Positions 16,122 through 23,890 of a stretch of 64,000 nucleotides of DNA are shown in pieces; position 1 is the stretch's first letter, and each line of letters opens with the position of its first letter. The position numbers and the translations under genes were made by a program. The notes beneath the pieces were generated by a model that was not told where the DNA came from, searched no databases, and saw only the letters and a program-made list of their open reading frames with translations. The stretch covers positions 2,788,001 through 2,852,000 of the forward strand of contig NZ_CP030941.1 in NCBI RefSeq assembly GCF_036621415.1, read 5' to 3'. This DNA is from Nitratireductor thuwali. Lineage in GTDB: Bacteria > Pseudomonadota > Alphaproteobacteria > Rhizobiales > Rhizobiaceae.

Positions 16122-17108
16122 ATGGCAGCAACGGTCGTTCTTTCCATTCTGGGCGGTCTCGCCCTGCTGATAGTTGGGGGCGAACTTCTCGTTCGCGGCG
16201 CGGTCCAGACCGCCGCGCGGCTGGGCGTGTCGCCTCTGGTGATCGGCCTGACACTGGTCGGCTTTGGCACGTCGACACCCGAACTCGTGACTTCGGTCCA
16301 GGCCGCGCTCAGCGGGTCGCCCGGTATCGCCTTCGGCAACATCGTCGGTTCGAACATCGCCAACATCCTGCTCATTCTCGGAACCGCGGCTGTTCTGACA
16401 CCGATCCTCGTGACCGCGAATGCTCTCAGGCGCGACAGTGCGGTCATGGTCGGCGCCGCCATCCTTTTCGCTGTGATCGCTGCGCTCATGCCGCTGGGAC
16501 GGCTCGTCGGAGCGATCTTCGTCGCCGGCCTGGCCGGCTACATTTTCCTCGCGTTCCGCCAGGAACGGCAGCACGATGGGGCCGATCACGGGGCTATCTA
16601 CGACAAGAGCCTGGCCGCTCAGAACGTCGACCCGGGCCTCATTCCTGTCTCTGCGCCACAGCGTCCGATTGCCGTTTCCTTGCTGATAGCTTTGGCGGGA
16701 CTGGCGCTCGTGGTGCTGGGCGGCTACTTCCTGGTCGGAGGCGCCGTCGGCCTCGCCCGGTCCATGGGCATCTCCGAGACCGTTATCGGCCTCACCATCG
16801 TCGCGGTCGGCACCTCAATGCCGGAGCTCGTAACCTCGGTGATGGCAGCACTGCGGAAGGAGACCGACGTCGCGTTCGGCAATATTGTCGGCTCGAATAT
16901 CTACAACACCCTGGGCATCGGAGGTATGACAGCGCTGCTTTCGCCAACGCAGGTCCCGGCCGAACTGGTGCGGTCCGACAACCTCGTCATGGTTGCTGTC
17001 TCGCTGATCCTGGTCGTCTTTGCCTATACCGGCATGCGCATCAGCCGCCGCGAAGGGGCGCTGCTCGTTGTAGCTTATGTGGGCTATATTGCTTGGCTCT
17101 GGCCATAG
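16122..17108 (+). CDS. Calcium/sodium antiporter (YrbG/CaCA family)
   Basis: 328 residues with about ten membrane helices in two homologous halves. The alpha-repeats are nearly textbook: VIGLTLVGFGTSTPELVTS with FGNIVGSNIANILLILG in the first half, and VIGLTIVAVGTSMPELVTS with FGNIVGSNIYNTLGIGG in the second. Catalytic Glu residues lie in both PELVTS motifs. It should export Ca2+ against Na+ or H+ at the inner membrane. GAGAGGGAG precedes the ATG. It is a second, more canonical exchanger than the one at 10446-11477. Its position after the EF-hand protein and M48 gene suggests one stress-response unit. Confidence 0.92.
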   Translation: MAATVVLSILGGLALLIVGGELLVRGAVQTAARLGVSPLVIGLTLVGFGTSTPELVTSVQAALSGSPGIAFGNIVGSNIANILLILGTAAVLTPILVTANALRRDSAVMVGAAILFAVIAALMPLGRLVGAIFVAGLAGYIFLAFRQERQHDGADHGAIYDKSLAAQNVDPGLIPVSAPQRPIAVSLLIALAGLALVVLGGYFLVGGAVGLARSMGISETVIGLTIVAVGTSMPELVTSVMAALRKETDVAFGNIVGSNIYNTLGIGGMTALLSPTQVPAELVRSDNLVMVAVSLILVVFAYTGMRISRREGALLVVAYVGYIAWLWP

Positions 17109-17289
17109 ATGATCAGTCTGGGCCATGATCCCGAAAGCCAGGCGGAAAGATGGTGGTCAAGGATGGTGGTCCTGGAGACACCGCAAGTAAGCACCACGTA
17201 CCACAAGGTATCTTCCCCTTCCGAGAGCTGGTCCCGTGGTTCGATGAGGCAGTTGTTGGGACGTAGCAGTCTGCGGCGGTGCGCCCGTC

Positions 17290-17313
17290 GCACCCCGCCA
17301 ACAGGCGGGGTGC
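17290..17313. terminator. Strong hairpin between convergent antiporter and PRC genes
   Basis: GCACCCCGCC-AACA-GGCGGGGTGC: a perfect 10-base stem and 4-base loop, between the plus-strand antiporter stop (17108) and the minus-strand PRC-barrel stop (17339). It is a good bidirectional terminator candidate despite no U-tract. Confidence 0.65.
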
Positions 17314-17338
17314 AGAACCTCTTGGCTGAACATGCAGG

Positions 17339-18163
17339 TCAGTCGGCGGCATCCGTTTCGGTCTGGTCCTGATTGTCGCCCGTCGCCGAAGTGGTGTCGT
17401 CCGCTGCGATGCCCGTTTGCATCTGGTCGTAGTCGAACTCCTCCAGTACGGCGATCTCTTCGCCGGTGTAGGGCAGGTTATAGCGCGGATAATATGACGG
17501 ATTAGCCCTATATCCATAGTAGGGATAGGCATAGTAGCCGGGCCGTCCATACGCTGCGGCATCGATCACCACGGCGCTGATCGTACCATCGTTCACAACC
17601 AGGTCGTTGACATAGCCATAGCGCGCGTTCTCGCTGAGATAGGCATAATCCCCGATGAGATCGGTTGCCTTGAACACCATTGCCCCCGTCTCAAGGTCAT
17701 CGTCAACCTGAGTGATCGTTTCGGCGTCGGTCTCAAAGAAGAAGCCGGTCTCGAAAATCGAGTAGTCCTCGACGGTCTCTTCCGTAACCGGAACCGTCAT
17801 CCGGGCCGCGTCTGCGGAAAGCTCGACCTCTTCCCAGGGAATGGCGACGTGTGTATCGCCGATGTCCAGGAAACCGCCGATCTCGGCAATCACGGCAAGG
17901 ACCTCACCTTCGTCGCTGAAGATAAAGTTCTCGATGCTGCCGATCTCCTCGCCCGTGGCGCCGACGACATCCGTCTCGTCGATCACTCTCTCGACGCTCC
18001 AACCTGAGGCATACAGGGGATCATAGTTCCACTCACTCAGTACCATCACGTCCTCGGCGGCCGGCTGCTCCTGCGCCGCCTGATTCTGCTGCTGATCCTG
18101 GGCGAATGCTTGCGCGGCAAAGGTGACCGCGAGCAGACTGGCTCCATATGACAATGTCTTCAT
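17339..18163 (-). CDS. Secreted PRC-barrel domain protein
   Basis: 274 residues. The signal peptide ends about AAQAFAQ and a Gln-rich linker follows. Two PRC-barrel segments are seen: VLSEWNYDPLYASGWSVERV...EIGSIENFIFSDEGEV (about 41-90) and KATDLIGDYAYLS...GYVNDLVVNDG (about 165-195). A Tyr/Pro-rich stretch and an acidic Thr-rich tail follow. It is closely similar to the C-terminal half of the EF-hand fusion at 13467-14726, but has no EF-hands, so the two are paralogues from local duplication. GAGGAGGCGTTT precedes the ATG. A sigma-EcfG-like site lies 78 bases upstream. Function unknown; predicted periplasmic. Confidence 0.85.
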   Translation of the reverse strand: MKTLSYGASLLAVTFAAQAFAQDQQQNQAAQEQPAAEDVMVLSEWNYDPLYASGWSVERVIDETDVVGATGEEIGSIENFIFSDEGEVLAVIAEIGGFLDIGDTHVAIPWEEVELSADAARMTVPVTEETVEDYSIFETGFFFETDAETITQVDDDLETGAMVFKATDLIGDYAYLSENARYGYVNDLVVNDGTISAVVIDAAAYGRPGYYAYPYYGYRANPSYYPRYNLPYTGEEIAVLEEFDYDQMQTGIAADDTTSATGDNQDQTETDAAD

Positions 18164-18240
18164 AAACGCCTCCTCATGGATGAATCCGGTTCTTGGCGGG
18201 CGCCAGACTGCGGCGCCTCAGCGCAAACCGTTGCCCTTCC

Positions 18241-18265
18241 AACCTGCGACAGAGTTCAAAGTTCC
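18241..18265 (-). promoter_or_regulatory. Probable sigma-EcfG promoter of the minus-strand PRC gene
   Basis: Read on the minus strand: GGAAC-N16-GGTT, 78 bases before the start codon at 18163. One -10 base differs from CGTT. It lies in the same divergent gap as a perfect match for the opposite gene. Confidence 0.45.
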
Positions 18266-18403
18266 AGATTCCCACCCGGGCAGACGCCCTCGTGCCGGCG
18301 TTGGACCGGTTGCCCCGGCTGAAGCTTTGGGCATCAGTCGGAAACTCGATCTCTTCCTCTTCGCGTCATCTCGTGCGGGATGTCCCGCTCCCGTTCCGAA
18401 CGC

Positions 18404-18428
18404 GGAACGTTCGCGGGTCTGCCGCGTT
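18404..18428 (+). promoter_or_regulatory. Perfect sigma-EcfG promoter of the small PRC gene
   Basis: GGAAC-N16-CGTT matches the alphaproteobacterial general-stress consensus exactly. The -10 ends 55 bases before the ATG at 18484. The rest of the 320-base divergent gap (18164-18483) holds the opposing promoter and nothing coding that I can support. Confidence 0.7.
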
Positions 18429-18483
18429 GAGTATAACTACGCAAGGTCCCTTGGGTCATACACGGCAACGGCAAGGAGCAGGA

Positions 18484-18879
18484 ATGGGTGGACGGCACAT
18501 ACTGTTACTGTTGGCGATCCCGGCCTATCTGGTCGGACCGGCGAGTGCCCAGGACGGGCCCGGCACCGGTGCCTCAAACGTGCTTGTCGAGGTTACGGAC
18601 CGCGACAATCTGCACATCTCACGACTGAACATCAGCGTGGAGGATCTCCGGGGAATGACGGTTTACGGCGCCAACAACGAACAGATCGGCGACGTCGAAG
18701 AGGTGCTGGCAACACCCGATGGACGCGTCGCCGCTGTGACGTTGGACGTCGGCGGCTTTCTAGGAGTCCGCGAGAGGACCGTGGTGATTTCTCTGGATCA
18801 GATCGAGCTGGACGGTCTGCGCATGGTTCTCAACATGACCAAAGAGGAGGTCGAGTCGCTCCCCGAATGGGGAGGCTGA
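18484..18879 (+). CDS. Small secreted PRC-barrel domain protein
   Basis: 131 residues. The ATG at 18484 follows AAGGAGCAGGA. The signal peptide is HILLLLAIPAYLVGPASAQ. One PRC-barrel domain covers about residues 58-115 (LRGMTVYGANNEQIGDVEEVL, VAAVTLDVGGFLGVRERTVVI). It is the third PRC protein in 5.5 kb. A longer in-frame extension to 18193 has no start support and would bury the signal peptide. The sigma-EcfG promoter just upstream predicts stress induction. Confidence 0.85.
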   Translation: MGGRHILLLLAIPAYLVGPASAQDGPGTGASNVLVEVTDRDNLHISRLNISVEDLRGMTVYGANNEQIGDVEEVLATPDGRVAAVTLDVGGFLGVRERTVVISLDQIELDGLRMVLNMTKEEVESLPEWGG

Positions 18880-18921
18880 ACCCGGGAATGTTGAGAACGC
18901 AACCGGAGCGGCAGCGGTAAC

Positions 18922-19640
18922 ATGGTTCGCGTCATCCGAGCTGGGTTGCTTGACAGCGGTCGTCTTTCTCGCCCTCGCCGCTTTGCTGCCGGTCCTTCAG
19001 TTTGACGTGTGGTGGGTACGGCTCCTCGAATTCCCGCGCATTCAGATGGCCGCAGGACTGGTTCTGTGTATCGCGACCTTGGCGATCACCTCACCCGATT
19101 CGGGTTGGAAGACCGCCATCGTGCTTGTTATCGGGCTCGTGGCGTCGCCTACGACAGCTGTAAGCTGGCACCGTTCCTTCCGGTGGGAGCAGTGAAGCAA
19201 GGGCGGTGCAGAGTGCCCGGACAACTCTCGACTTCGCAACTTGATCGCCAACCTGCAGGCGGCAAGCGAAAATGCGTCTTCACTATTCAAGCCTGATCCA
19301 TTCTTCGCGATGGAAACGGATCAGTGGTGGGACAGGGTGCTCGACGGGCTTTCAACTAACTTTAGGTCGCACGTAAAGCAGGTCGCCGTCGCCAAAAGCC
19401 GCTTCGGGGTTCACCTGTTCTCCAACCTTGCCCCTTCTTCTGCCGAGATCCGTTTTCGGGTTGGGGACGGCATTCCGTCGGTTTTCGCGACGCTTCAGCT
19501 AACAAATGGTGCCAAGGTCGGATTTTCAGGGGCTGCATCCCAGGCCGCCCTTGCGCGCAAACGGTTCAAGCCTTTGCGATGGAGGGGTTTGCAGCAAGGC
19601 CGCCCCCTTTCCCGATGCCTGGCACATGCTCGAAGCTTCA
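18922..19640 (+). pseudogene. Multiply frameshifted endonuclease/exonuclease/phosphatase (EEP) family gene
   Basis: Pieces of one EEP membrane protein appear in order in different frames. First comes MVRVIRAGLL (18922). Then three hydrophobic segments of the usual N-terminus (LALAALLPVLQFDVWWVRLL, 18950 on). Then AYDSCKLAPFLPV (about 19150). Then the catalytic-domain start IANLQAASENA...DPFFAMETDQWWDRVL (19244 on) with FGVHLFSNL. Finally, after another shift, FQGLHPRPP (about 19523). Intact relatives run about 340 residues; the C-terminal half with the last catalytic residues is missing. At least three frameshifts make it a clear relic. It directly abuts the conjugation module. Confidence 0.72.
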
Positions 19641-19684
19641 GGCTAGGCGGCCGCCCAAAGGTCACCATATTGTAGCGCCCGGTC

Positions 19685-19697
19685 GTACATAAGGGCC
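19685..19697 (+). promoter_or_regulatory. 13-base element upstream of traG, shared with the RHH gene
   Basis: GTACATAAGGGCC, 62 bases before the traG ATG. The same element with one change (GTAGATAAGGGCC) lies at 21818-21830 before the RHH gene. These are the only two gaps before transcription units of the module, so a shared promoter or operator is likely. Confidence 0.4.
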
Positions 19698-19759
19698 CTT
19701 TGCACTTCTGACACTCGACGCAATGCTCTGACCACTGTCCAGAACAACGGAGCAAGTCG

Positions 19760-21790
19760 ATGACCCCAACCAAACTCCTGATCGGCCAGATTGCCGTGGT
19801 ATTCGCCATTGTCATCCTTGGCGTCTGGACCGCAACCCAATGGTGCGCCCACATGCTCGACTATCAGGGGCAACTCGGCAGGCCTTGGTTCATGGTGACC
19901 GGTTGGCCGATCTACAGGCCCTGGAAACTGTTCGAGTGGTGGTTCAAATTCGAAGCATATGCGCCGGAAGTCTTCAACAAGGCCGGCATGCTCGCAGCGG
20001 CCAGCGGCTTCATGGGTTGCGCCGCCGCCATCGCTGGCTCGCTGTGGCGGGCGCGGCAGCGCGGCTTGGTCACAACCTACGGCTCTTCGCGCTGGGCGAC
20101 GAATCGCGAAATCCAACAGGCGGGACTGTTTCGACCAGTTGGCGTTTTCCTCGGTAGACTGCAGGATCGCTACTTGCGCCATGACGGCCCCGAGCATGTC
20201 ATGGCCTTTGCGCCAACGCGCTCGGGCAAGGGCGTGGGTCTCGTCGTGCCGACACTTCTTTCCTGGACAGGCTCGGCGGTAATTCACGACATCAAAGGCG
20301 AGAACTGGCAACTGACAGCGGGTTGGCGGTCGAAATTTTCGCACTGCCTTCTGTTCAACCCAACCGATCTGAGGTCGGCACGCTACAATCCGCTCTTGGA
20401 AGTGCGCAGGGGACCTCACGAAGTTCGCGATGTACAGAACATCGCCGATATACTGGTGGATCCCGAAGGCGTCCTGGAGCGGCGTAACCATTGGGAGAAA
20501 ACGAGCCATGCACTGTTGGTCGGAGCCATTTTGCATGTGCTTTATGCAGAAGAGGAAAAGACGCTCGCCCGTGTGGCAACATTTCTGTCCGACCCGCAAC
20601 GCTCCTTTGCCGAGACGCTGGACCGGATGATGGCGACAAATCATCTCGGCACGGCCGATAAGCCCGAAGTCCATCCCGTCGTAGCCTCGGCAGCACGCGA
20701 GGTGCTGAACAAGTCTGAAAACGAACGCTCCGGGGTCCTGTCCACGGCCATGAGCTTCCTCGGGCTCTATCGCGATCCTACCGTGGCGGCGACGACATCG
20801 GCCTGCGACTGGCGCATCGCCGATCTCATGGACGGGAACTGTCCGATGTCGCTTTATCTCGTGGTGCCACCTTCGGACCTCTCCCGCACCAAACCGCTGG
20901 TGCGACTGGTTCTCAATCAGATCGGCAGGCGACTTACGGAGCGATTGGAGGGCGATCCGAAGAAAAGCCGGAAACACCAACTGCTCATGATGTTGGATGA
21001 GTTCCCGGCGCTGGGTCGCCTAGACTTCTTCGAAACTGCGCTTGCCTTCATGGCCGGGTATGGCATCCGCGCCTATCTGATAGCGCAGTCACTCAACCAG
21101 ATCTCGAAGGCCTATGGCGAGAACAATGCCATCCTCGACAACTGCCATGTGAGGATTGTCTTTTCCTCCAATGACGACCGCACGGCCAAGCGCATCTCGG
21201 ACGCGCTCGGTATGGCGACGGAACTGCGCGCTATGCGCAACTATGCCGGCCATCGCCTCGCACCTTGGCTTTCCCACGTGATGGTGAGCCGTCAGGAGAC
21301 GGCACGTCCACTGCTGACGCCGGGCGAGGTGATGCAGTTGCCTGCAGCCGACGAACTGGTGCTGATCTCTGGGTTGCCGCCGATCCGCGCCAACAAGCTG
21401 CGTTACTATGAGGACAGGAACTTCAAAGAGCGCGTGCTGCCTTCGCCGATCCTGCGTGATGGTCCGTATGCAGACCGTCCTGCGCCGCGATCTGACGCTT
21501 GGAGCGGCCAGGTGCGTGGTGTGGACCGTCGTCTTGCTACGCACGACGAGCGTGCTGAAGTCTTCTGTGACGACAACGACGGCGTCCAACAGCAGTGTCA
21601 GTCGGGGCTTCCTGGAGAAGGCAAAGCGGCGTCCAAAAAGCCCGACCAGGGCGACCTTTTCAAGCCGGTGGAGGATGACGGCGAGGCGGTCGCGGACAAG
21701 CAGGTTCTGGATCGGTTTACCAATGCAGCGAAGGCCTACGGCCTCAATGAGGGTATGGGCAAGGACAAAGACATCTTGCCAGGCTTCTGA
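19760..21790 (+). CDS. traG: Type IV secretion coupling protein TraG (VirD4 family)
   Basis: 676-residue inner-membrane ATPase that links the relaxosome to the mating channel. Two N-terminal membrane helices occupy about 8-26 and 75-95. Walker A APTRSGKG (about 150-157) and Walker B LLMMLDEFPALG (about 410-421) are present, followed by SLNQISKAYGENNAILDNC and a C-terminal variable acidic region (KPDQGDLFKPVEDDGEAV). Length and motifs match rhizobial TraG. It is the first gene of the tra/trb module and is separated from the RHH gene by 115 bases. Confidence 0.93.
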   Translation: MTPTKLLIGQIAVVFAIVILGVWTATQWCAHMLDYQGQLGRPWFMVTGWPIYRPWKLFEWWFKFEAYAPEVFNKAGMLAAASGFMGCAAAIAGSLWRARQRGLVTTYGSSRWATNREIQQAGLFRPVGVFLGRLQDRYLRHDGPEHVMAFAPTRSGKGVGLVVPTLLSWTGSAVIHDIKGENWQLTAGWRSKFSHCLLFNPTDLRSARYNPLLEVRRGPHEVRDVQNIADILVDPEGVLERRNHWEKTSHALLVGAILHVLYAEEEKTLARVATFLSDPQRSFAETLDRMMATNHLGTADKPEVHPVVASAAREVLNKSENERSGVLSTAMSFLGLYRDPTVAATTSACDWRIADLMDGNCPMSLYLVVPPSDLSRTKPLVRLVLNQIGRRLTERLEGDPKKSRKHQLLMMLDEFPALGRLDFFETALAFMAGYGIRAYLIAQSLNQISKAYGENNAILDNCHVRIVFSSNDDRTAKRISDALGMATELRAMRNYAGHRLAPWLSHVMVSRQETARPLLTPGEVMQLPAADELVLISGLPPIRANKLRYYEDRNFKERVLPSPILRDGPYADRPAPRSDAWSGQVRGVDRRLATHDERAEVFCDDNDGVQQQCQSGLPGEGKAASKKPDQGDLFKPVEDDGEAVADKQVLDRFTNAAKAYGLNEGMGKDKDILPGF

Positions 21791-21817
21791 CAGTTCCGCA
21801 GCCAGGCGTACCTGAGC

Positions 21818-21830
21818 GTAGATAAGGGCC
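21818..21830 (+). promoter_or_regulatory. Second copy of the traG-type upstream element
   Basis: GTAGATAAGGGCC, 75 bases before the RHH regulator ATG; it differs from the traG copy at one base. It could be the operator of the RHH protein. Confidence 0.4.
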
Positions 21831-21905
21831 ATAAGCGATTCCGGCCTTCCGAGGCATGCTCTTTCCACGACCGTCGCCCCGCGCCGGCCAACCGGAACGA
21901 GCCAC

Positions 21906-22319
21906 ATGAACCAGAAACGCATCAATCATCAGATCCGCCTTGATGCCCAGTTGAGCGAAAAGCTCGACCTACTCAGCCGCAATGCCTCGACCTCAAAGAC
22001 GGATCTTGTGGCGAAAGCGGTCGAGGCCTTCATCGAACGCCGTGGCGAGAACGAGCTCGACCGGCGCTATGGCCAAAGGCTCGACCGCTTGTCGGGCGAC
22101 CTCAATCGCGTCCGGCGCGATGCCGAGATGATCCTGGAGAGCCTGGCGCTCTTTATCCGATTTTCTATCGCGCTTCACGCCCACGCGCCGGTCCCGGACA
22201 AGGCCACACAGGCGATCGCTCAGGAGCGCTTCCAAAAATTCGTCGAGCAGGTCGGCCGTCAGATCGCTTCCGGCAAACGCTCGCTTGGTGAAGACAACGG
22301 TAGGGGAGAGCAGGTATGA
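21906..22319 (+). CDS. Ribbon-helix-helix (CopG-type) regulator of the trb operon
   Basis: 137 residues. The first 50 form an RHH fold: INHQIRLDAQLSEKLDLLSRN (strand and helix), then TSKTDLVAKAVEAFIERR. The rest is helical, with a hydrophobic segment (ILESLALFIRFSIALHA, about 78-94). Such genes sit between traG and trbB in rhizobial conjugative elements and probably control transfer genes. It overlaps trbB by 4 bases. Two related 13-base upstream elements (before traG and before this gene) are candidate operators. Confidence 0.85.
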   Translation: MNQKRINHQIRLDAQLSEKLDLLSRNASTSKTDLVAKAVEAFIERRGENELDRRYGQRLDRLSGDLNRVRRDAEMILESLALFIRFSIALHAHAPVPDKATQAIAQERFQKFVEQVGRQIASGKRSLGEDNGRGEQV

Positions 22320-23299
22320 CCACTCATCCCGAAGCCGACCATCGACGCAGAACCATGTTGCGCACTGCAATGGGCCGGGCAGTCGCCGATGCCCTTGCCG
22401 ATCCGTCGGTCATCGAGGTGATGGTCAATCCGGACGGCGCCCTGCGGCTAGACCGCCTGGGTAAAGGCCGTGTCGACACCGGCGTGCGCATGCAGCCATC
22501 CGAGACGGAACGCATCATCCGCCTCGTCGCCTCCCACGTGCGCTCAGAAGTTCATGCCGACAATCCGATCGTCAGTGGCGAACTGCCATTTTCAGATGGT
22601 TCGGGTGGCGAGCGCTTCGAGGGCCTGTTGCCTCCCGTCGTACTGGCGCCATGTTTCGCCATCCGCAAGCCGGCGTCCAAGCTCTACACACTCGTTGACT
22701 ACGTCGCGGACCGAATCATGATGCCGGTTCAGGCTGATGCGCTGAAGAAGGCGGTCCGGGAGCGTCGCAACATCCTGGTCGCCGGCGGCACGTCGTCGGG
22801 CAAGACGACGCTTGCCAATGCACTGCTTACAGAGGTCGCCCAATGCGATGAGCGCGTGATCCTGATCGAGGACACGCGCGAACTGCAATGTGCGGCGGCC
22901 GACTGCGTCGCGCTCAGAACGAGGCGCGGCGCGATCACCCTTGCGGACCTCGTCCGCTCCACGCTGCGGCTCAGACCCGATCGCATCATTGTCGGCGAGG
23001 TCAGGGGGGCGGAAGCCCTCGACATGCTGAAGGCTTGGAACACCGGCCATCCCGGTGGAATCGCCACGGTTCATGCCAATTCAGCTCGTTCCGCACTCTA
23101 TCGCATCGAGCAGCTTGCTCAGGAAGCCGTCGTCACGGTCTCCCGCCGTCTCATCGCCGATGCCATCGACCTGATCGTCTTCATTGCCGGGCGCGGATCG
23201 TCGCGCCGCATCAACGAGATCGCGCAGGTCAGCGGTCTTGACCGCAACGGCGACTACGCCGTCACGCAGCTCACCCTCCCGCAACTCCAGCAGCTTTGA
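22316..23299 (+). CDS. trbB: Conjugal transfer ATPase TrbB (VirB11 family)
   Basis: 327-residue hexameric traffic ATPase at the base of the mating channel. Walker A GGTSSGKTTLAN (about 158-169), Asp box LIEDTRELQC, Walker B RPDRIIVGEVRGAEALDML and the His box GHPGGIATVHANSA are intact. The N-terminal domain (about 1-140) carries VMVNPDGALRLDRLGKG, typical of TrbB. It overlaps the RHH stop and is followed 10 bases later by trbC. Confidence 0.95.
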   Translation: MTTHPEADHRRRTMLRTAMGRAVADALADPSVIEVMVNPDGALRLDRLGKGRVDTGVRMQPSETERIIRLVASHVRSEVHADNPIVSGELPFSDGSGGERFEGLLPPVVLAPCFAIRKPASKLYTLVDYVADRIMMPVQADALKKAVRERRNILVAGGTSSGKTTLANALLTEVAQCDERVILIEDTRELQCAAADCVALRTRRGAITLADLVRSTLRLRPDRIIVGEVRGAEALDMLKAWNTGHPGGIATVHANSARSALYRIEQLAQEAVVTVSRRLIADAIDLIVFIAGRGSSRRINEIAQVSGLDRNGDYAVTQLTLPQLQQL

Positions 23300-23309
23300 G
23301 AGGATTTTC

Positions 23310-23618
23310 ATGCGCAAGAAGCTTCGCTTTCTTTCGACCGCCGCCCTCACGATTGTTCTCACGGTTCCGGCTCATGCGGCTGGTTCCGGTATGCCGTGGG
23401 AAGAGCCGCTGCAGCAGATTCTGGAATCGGTCCAAGGGCCGGTCGCCAAGATCATCGCTGTGATCATCATCATCATCACAGGACTGACGCTGGCCTTTGG
23501 CGACACGGCGGGAGGCTTCCGCCGGTTGATCCAGATCGTCTTCGGCCTGTCCATCGCCTTTGCGGCATCCAGCTTCTTCCTCTCCTTCTTCTCCTTCGGT
23601 GGCGGGGCCCTTGTCTGA
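23310..23618 (+). CDS. trbC: Conjugative pilin TrbC (VirB2 family)
   Basis: 102 residues. The ATG at 23310 follows GAGAGGATTTTC. A long signal peptide ends about PAHAAGS. Two hydrophobic helices follow (KIIAVIIIIITGLTLAFG and IVFGLSIAFAASSFFLSFF), as in VirB2-type pilins, which are processed and sometimes cyclised. Its stop overlaps the trbD start (TGATG). Confidence 0.92.
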   Translation: MRKKLRFLSTAALTIVLTVPAHAAGSGMPWEEPLQQILESVQGPVAKIIAVIIIIITGLTLAFGDTAGGFRRLIQIVFGLSIAFAASSFFLSFFSFGGGALV

Positions 23619-23890
23619 TGGACGCCCGCGAGCTGCACATCGAGGGCTTTGAGGTTCCTGTTCACCGGGCCCTGACCGAGCCTATCCTGCTGGGCGGCGC
23701 GCCGCGGTCCGTAGCGATCTTGAACGGCACCGTGGCCGCGGCCATTGGCCTTGGCCTGCAGCAGTGGGTTGCCGGGCTGGTGCTTTGGCTCGCAGGCCAC
23801 ACGCTCGCGGTCTTCGTCGCCAGACGTGATCCGGACTTCGCCGGTGTGCTCGTGCGCCACCTCCGCCAGAAGGGTTGGCTGGCATGCTGA
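23618..23890 (+). CDS. trbD: Conjugal transfer protein TrbD (VirB3 family)
   Basis: 90 residues. It starts at the ATG overlapping the trbC stop. Sequence features fit VirB3: an N-terminal FEVPVHRALTEPILLGGAPR segment, then a hydrophobic hairpin (VAAAIGLGLQQWVAGLVLWLAGHTLAVFV), then DPDFAGVLVRHLRQKGWL. It is a small inner-membrane subunit that cooperates with TrbE. Its 3' end overlaps trbE by 7 bases. Confidence 0.92.
   Translation: MDARELHIEGFEVPVHRALTEPILLGGAPRSVAILNGTVAAAIGLGLQQWVAGLVLWLAGHTLAVFVARRDPDFAGVLVRHLRQKGWLAC

Noticed and set aside
18193..18483. N-terminal extension of the small PRC protein
   Set aside because: It would place a signal peptide in the middle and cross a sigma-EcfG promoter; a ribosome site precedes 18484.
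19643..20980. 445-codon minus-strand frame opposite traG
   Set aside because: Antisense of an intact traG with Walker motifs; no start-site support.
21906..22319. Antitoxin reading of the RHH protein
   Set aside because: Position between traG and trbB and the absence of a toxin gene fit a transfer regulator better.
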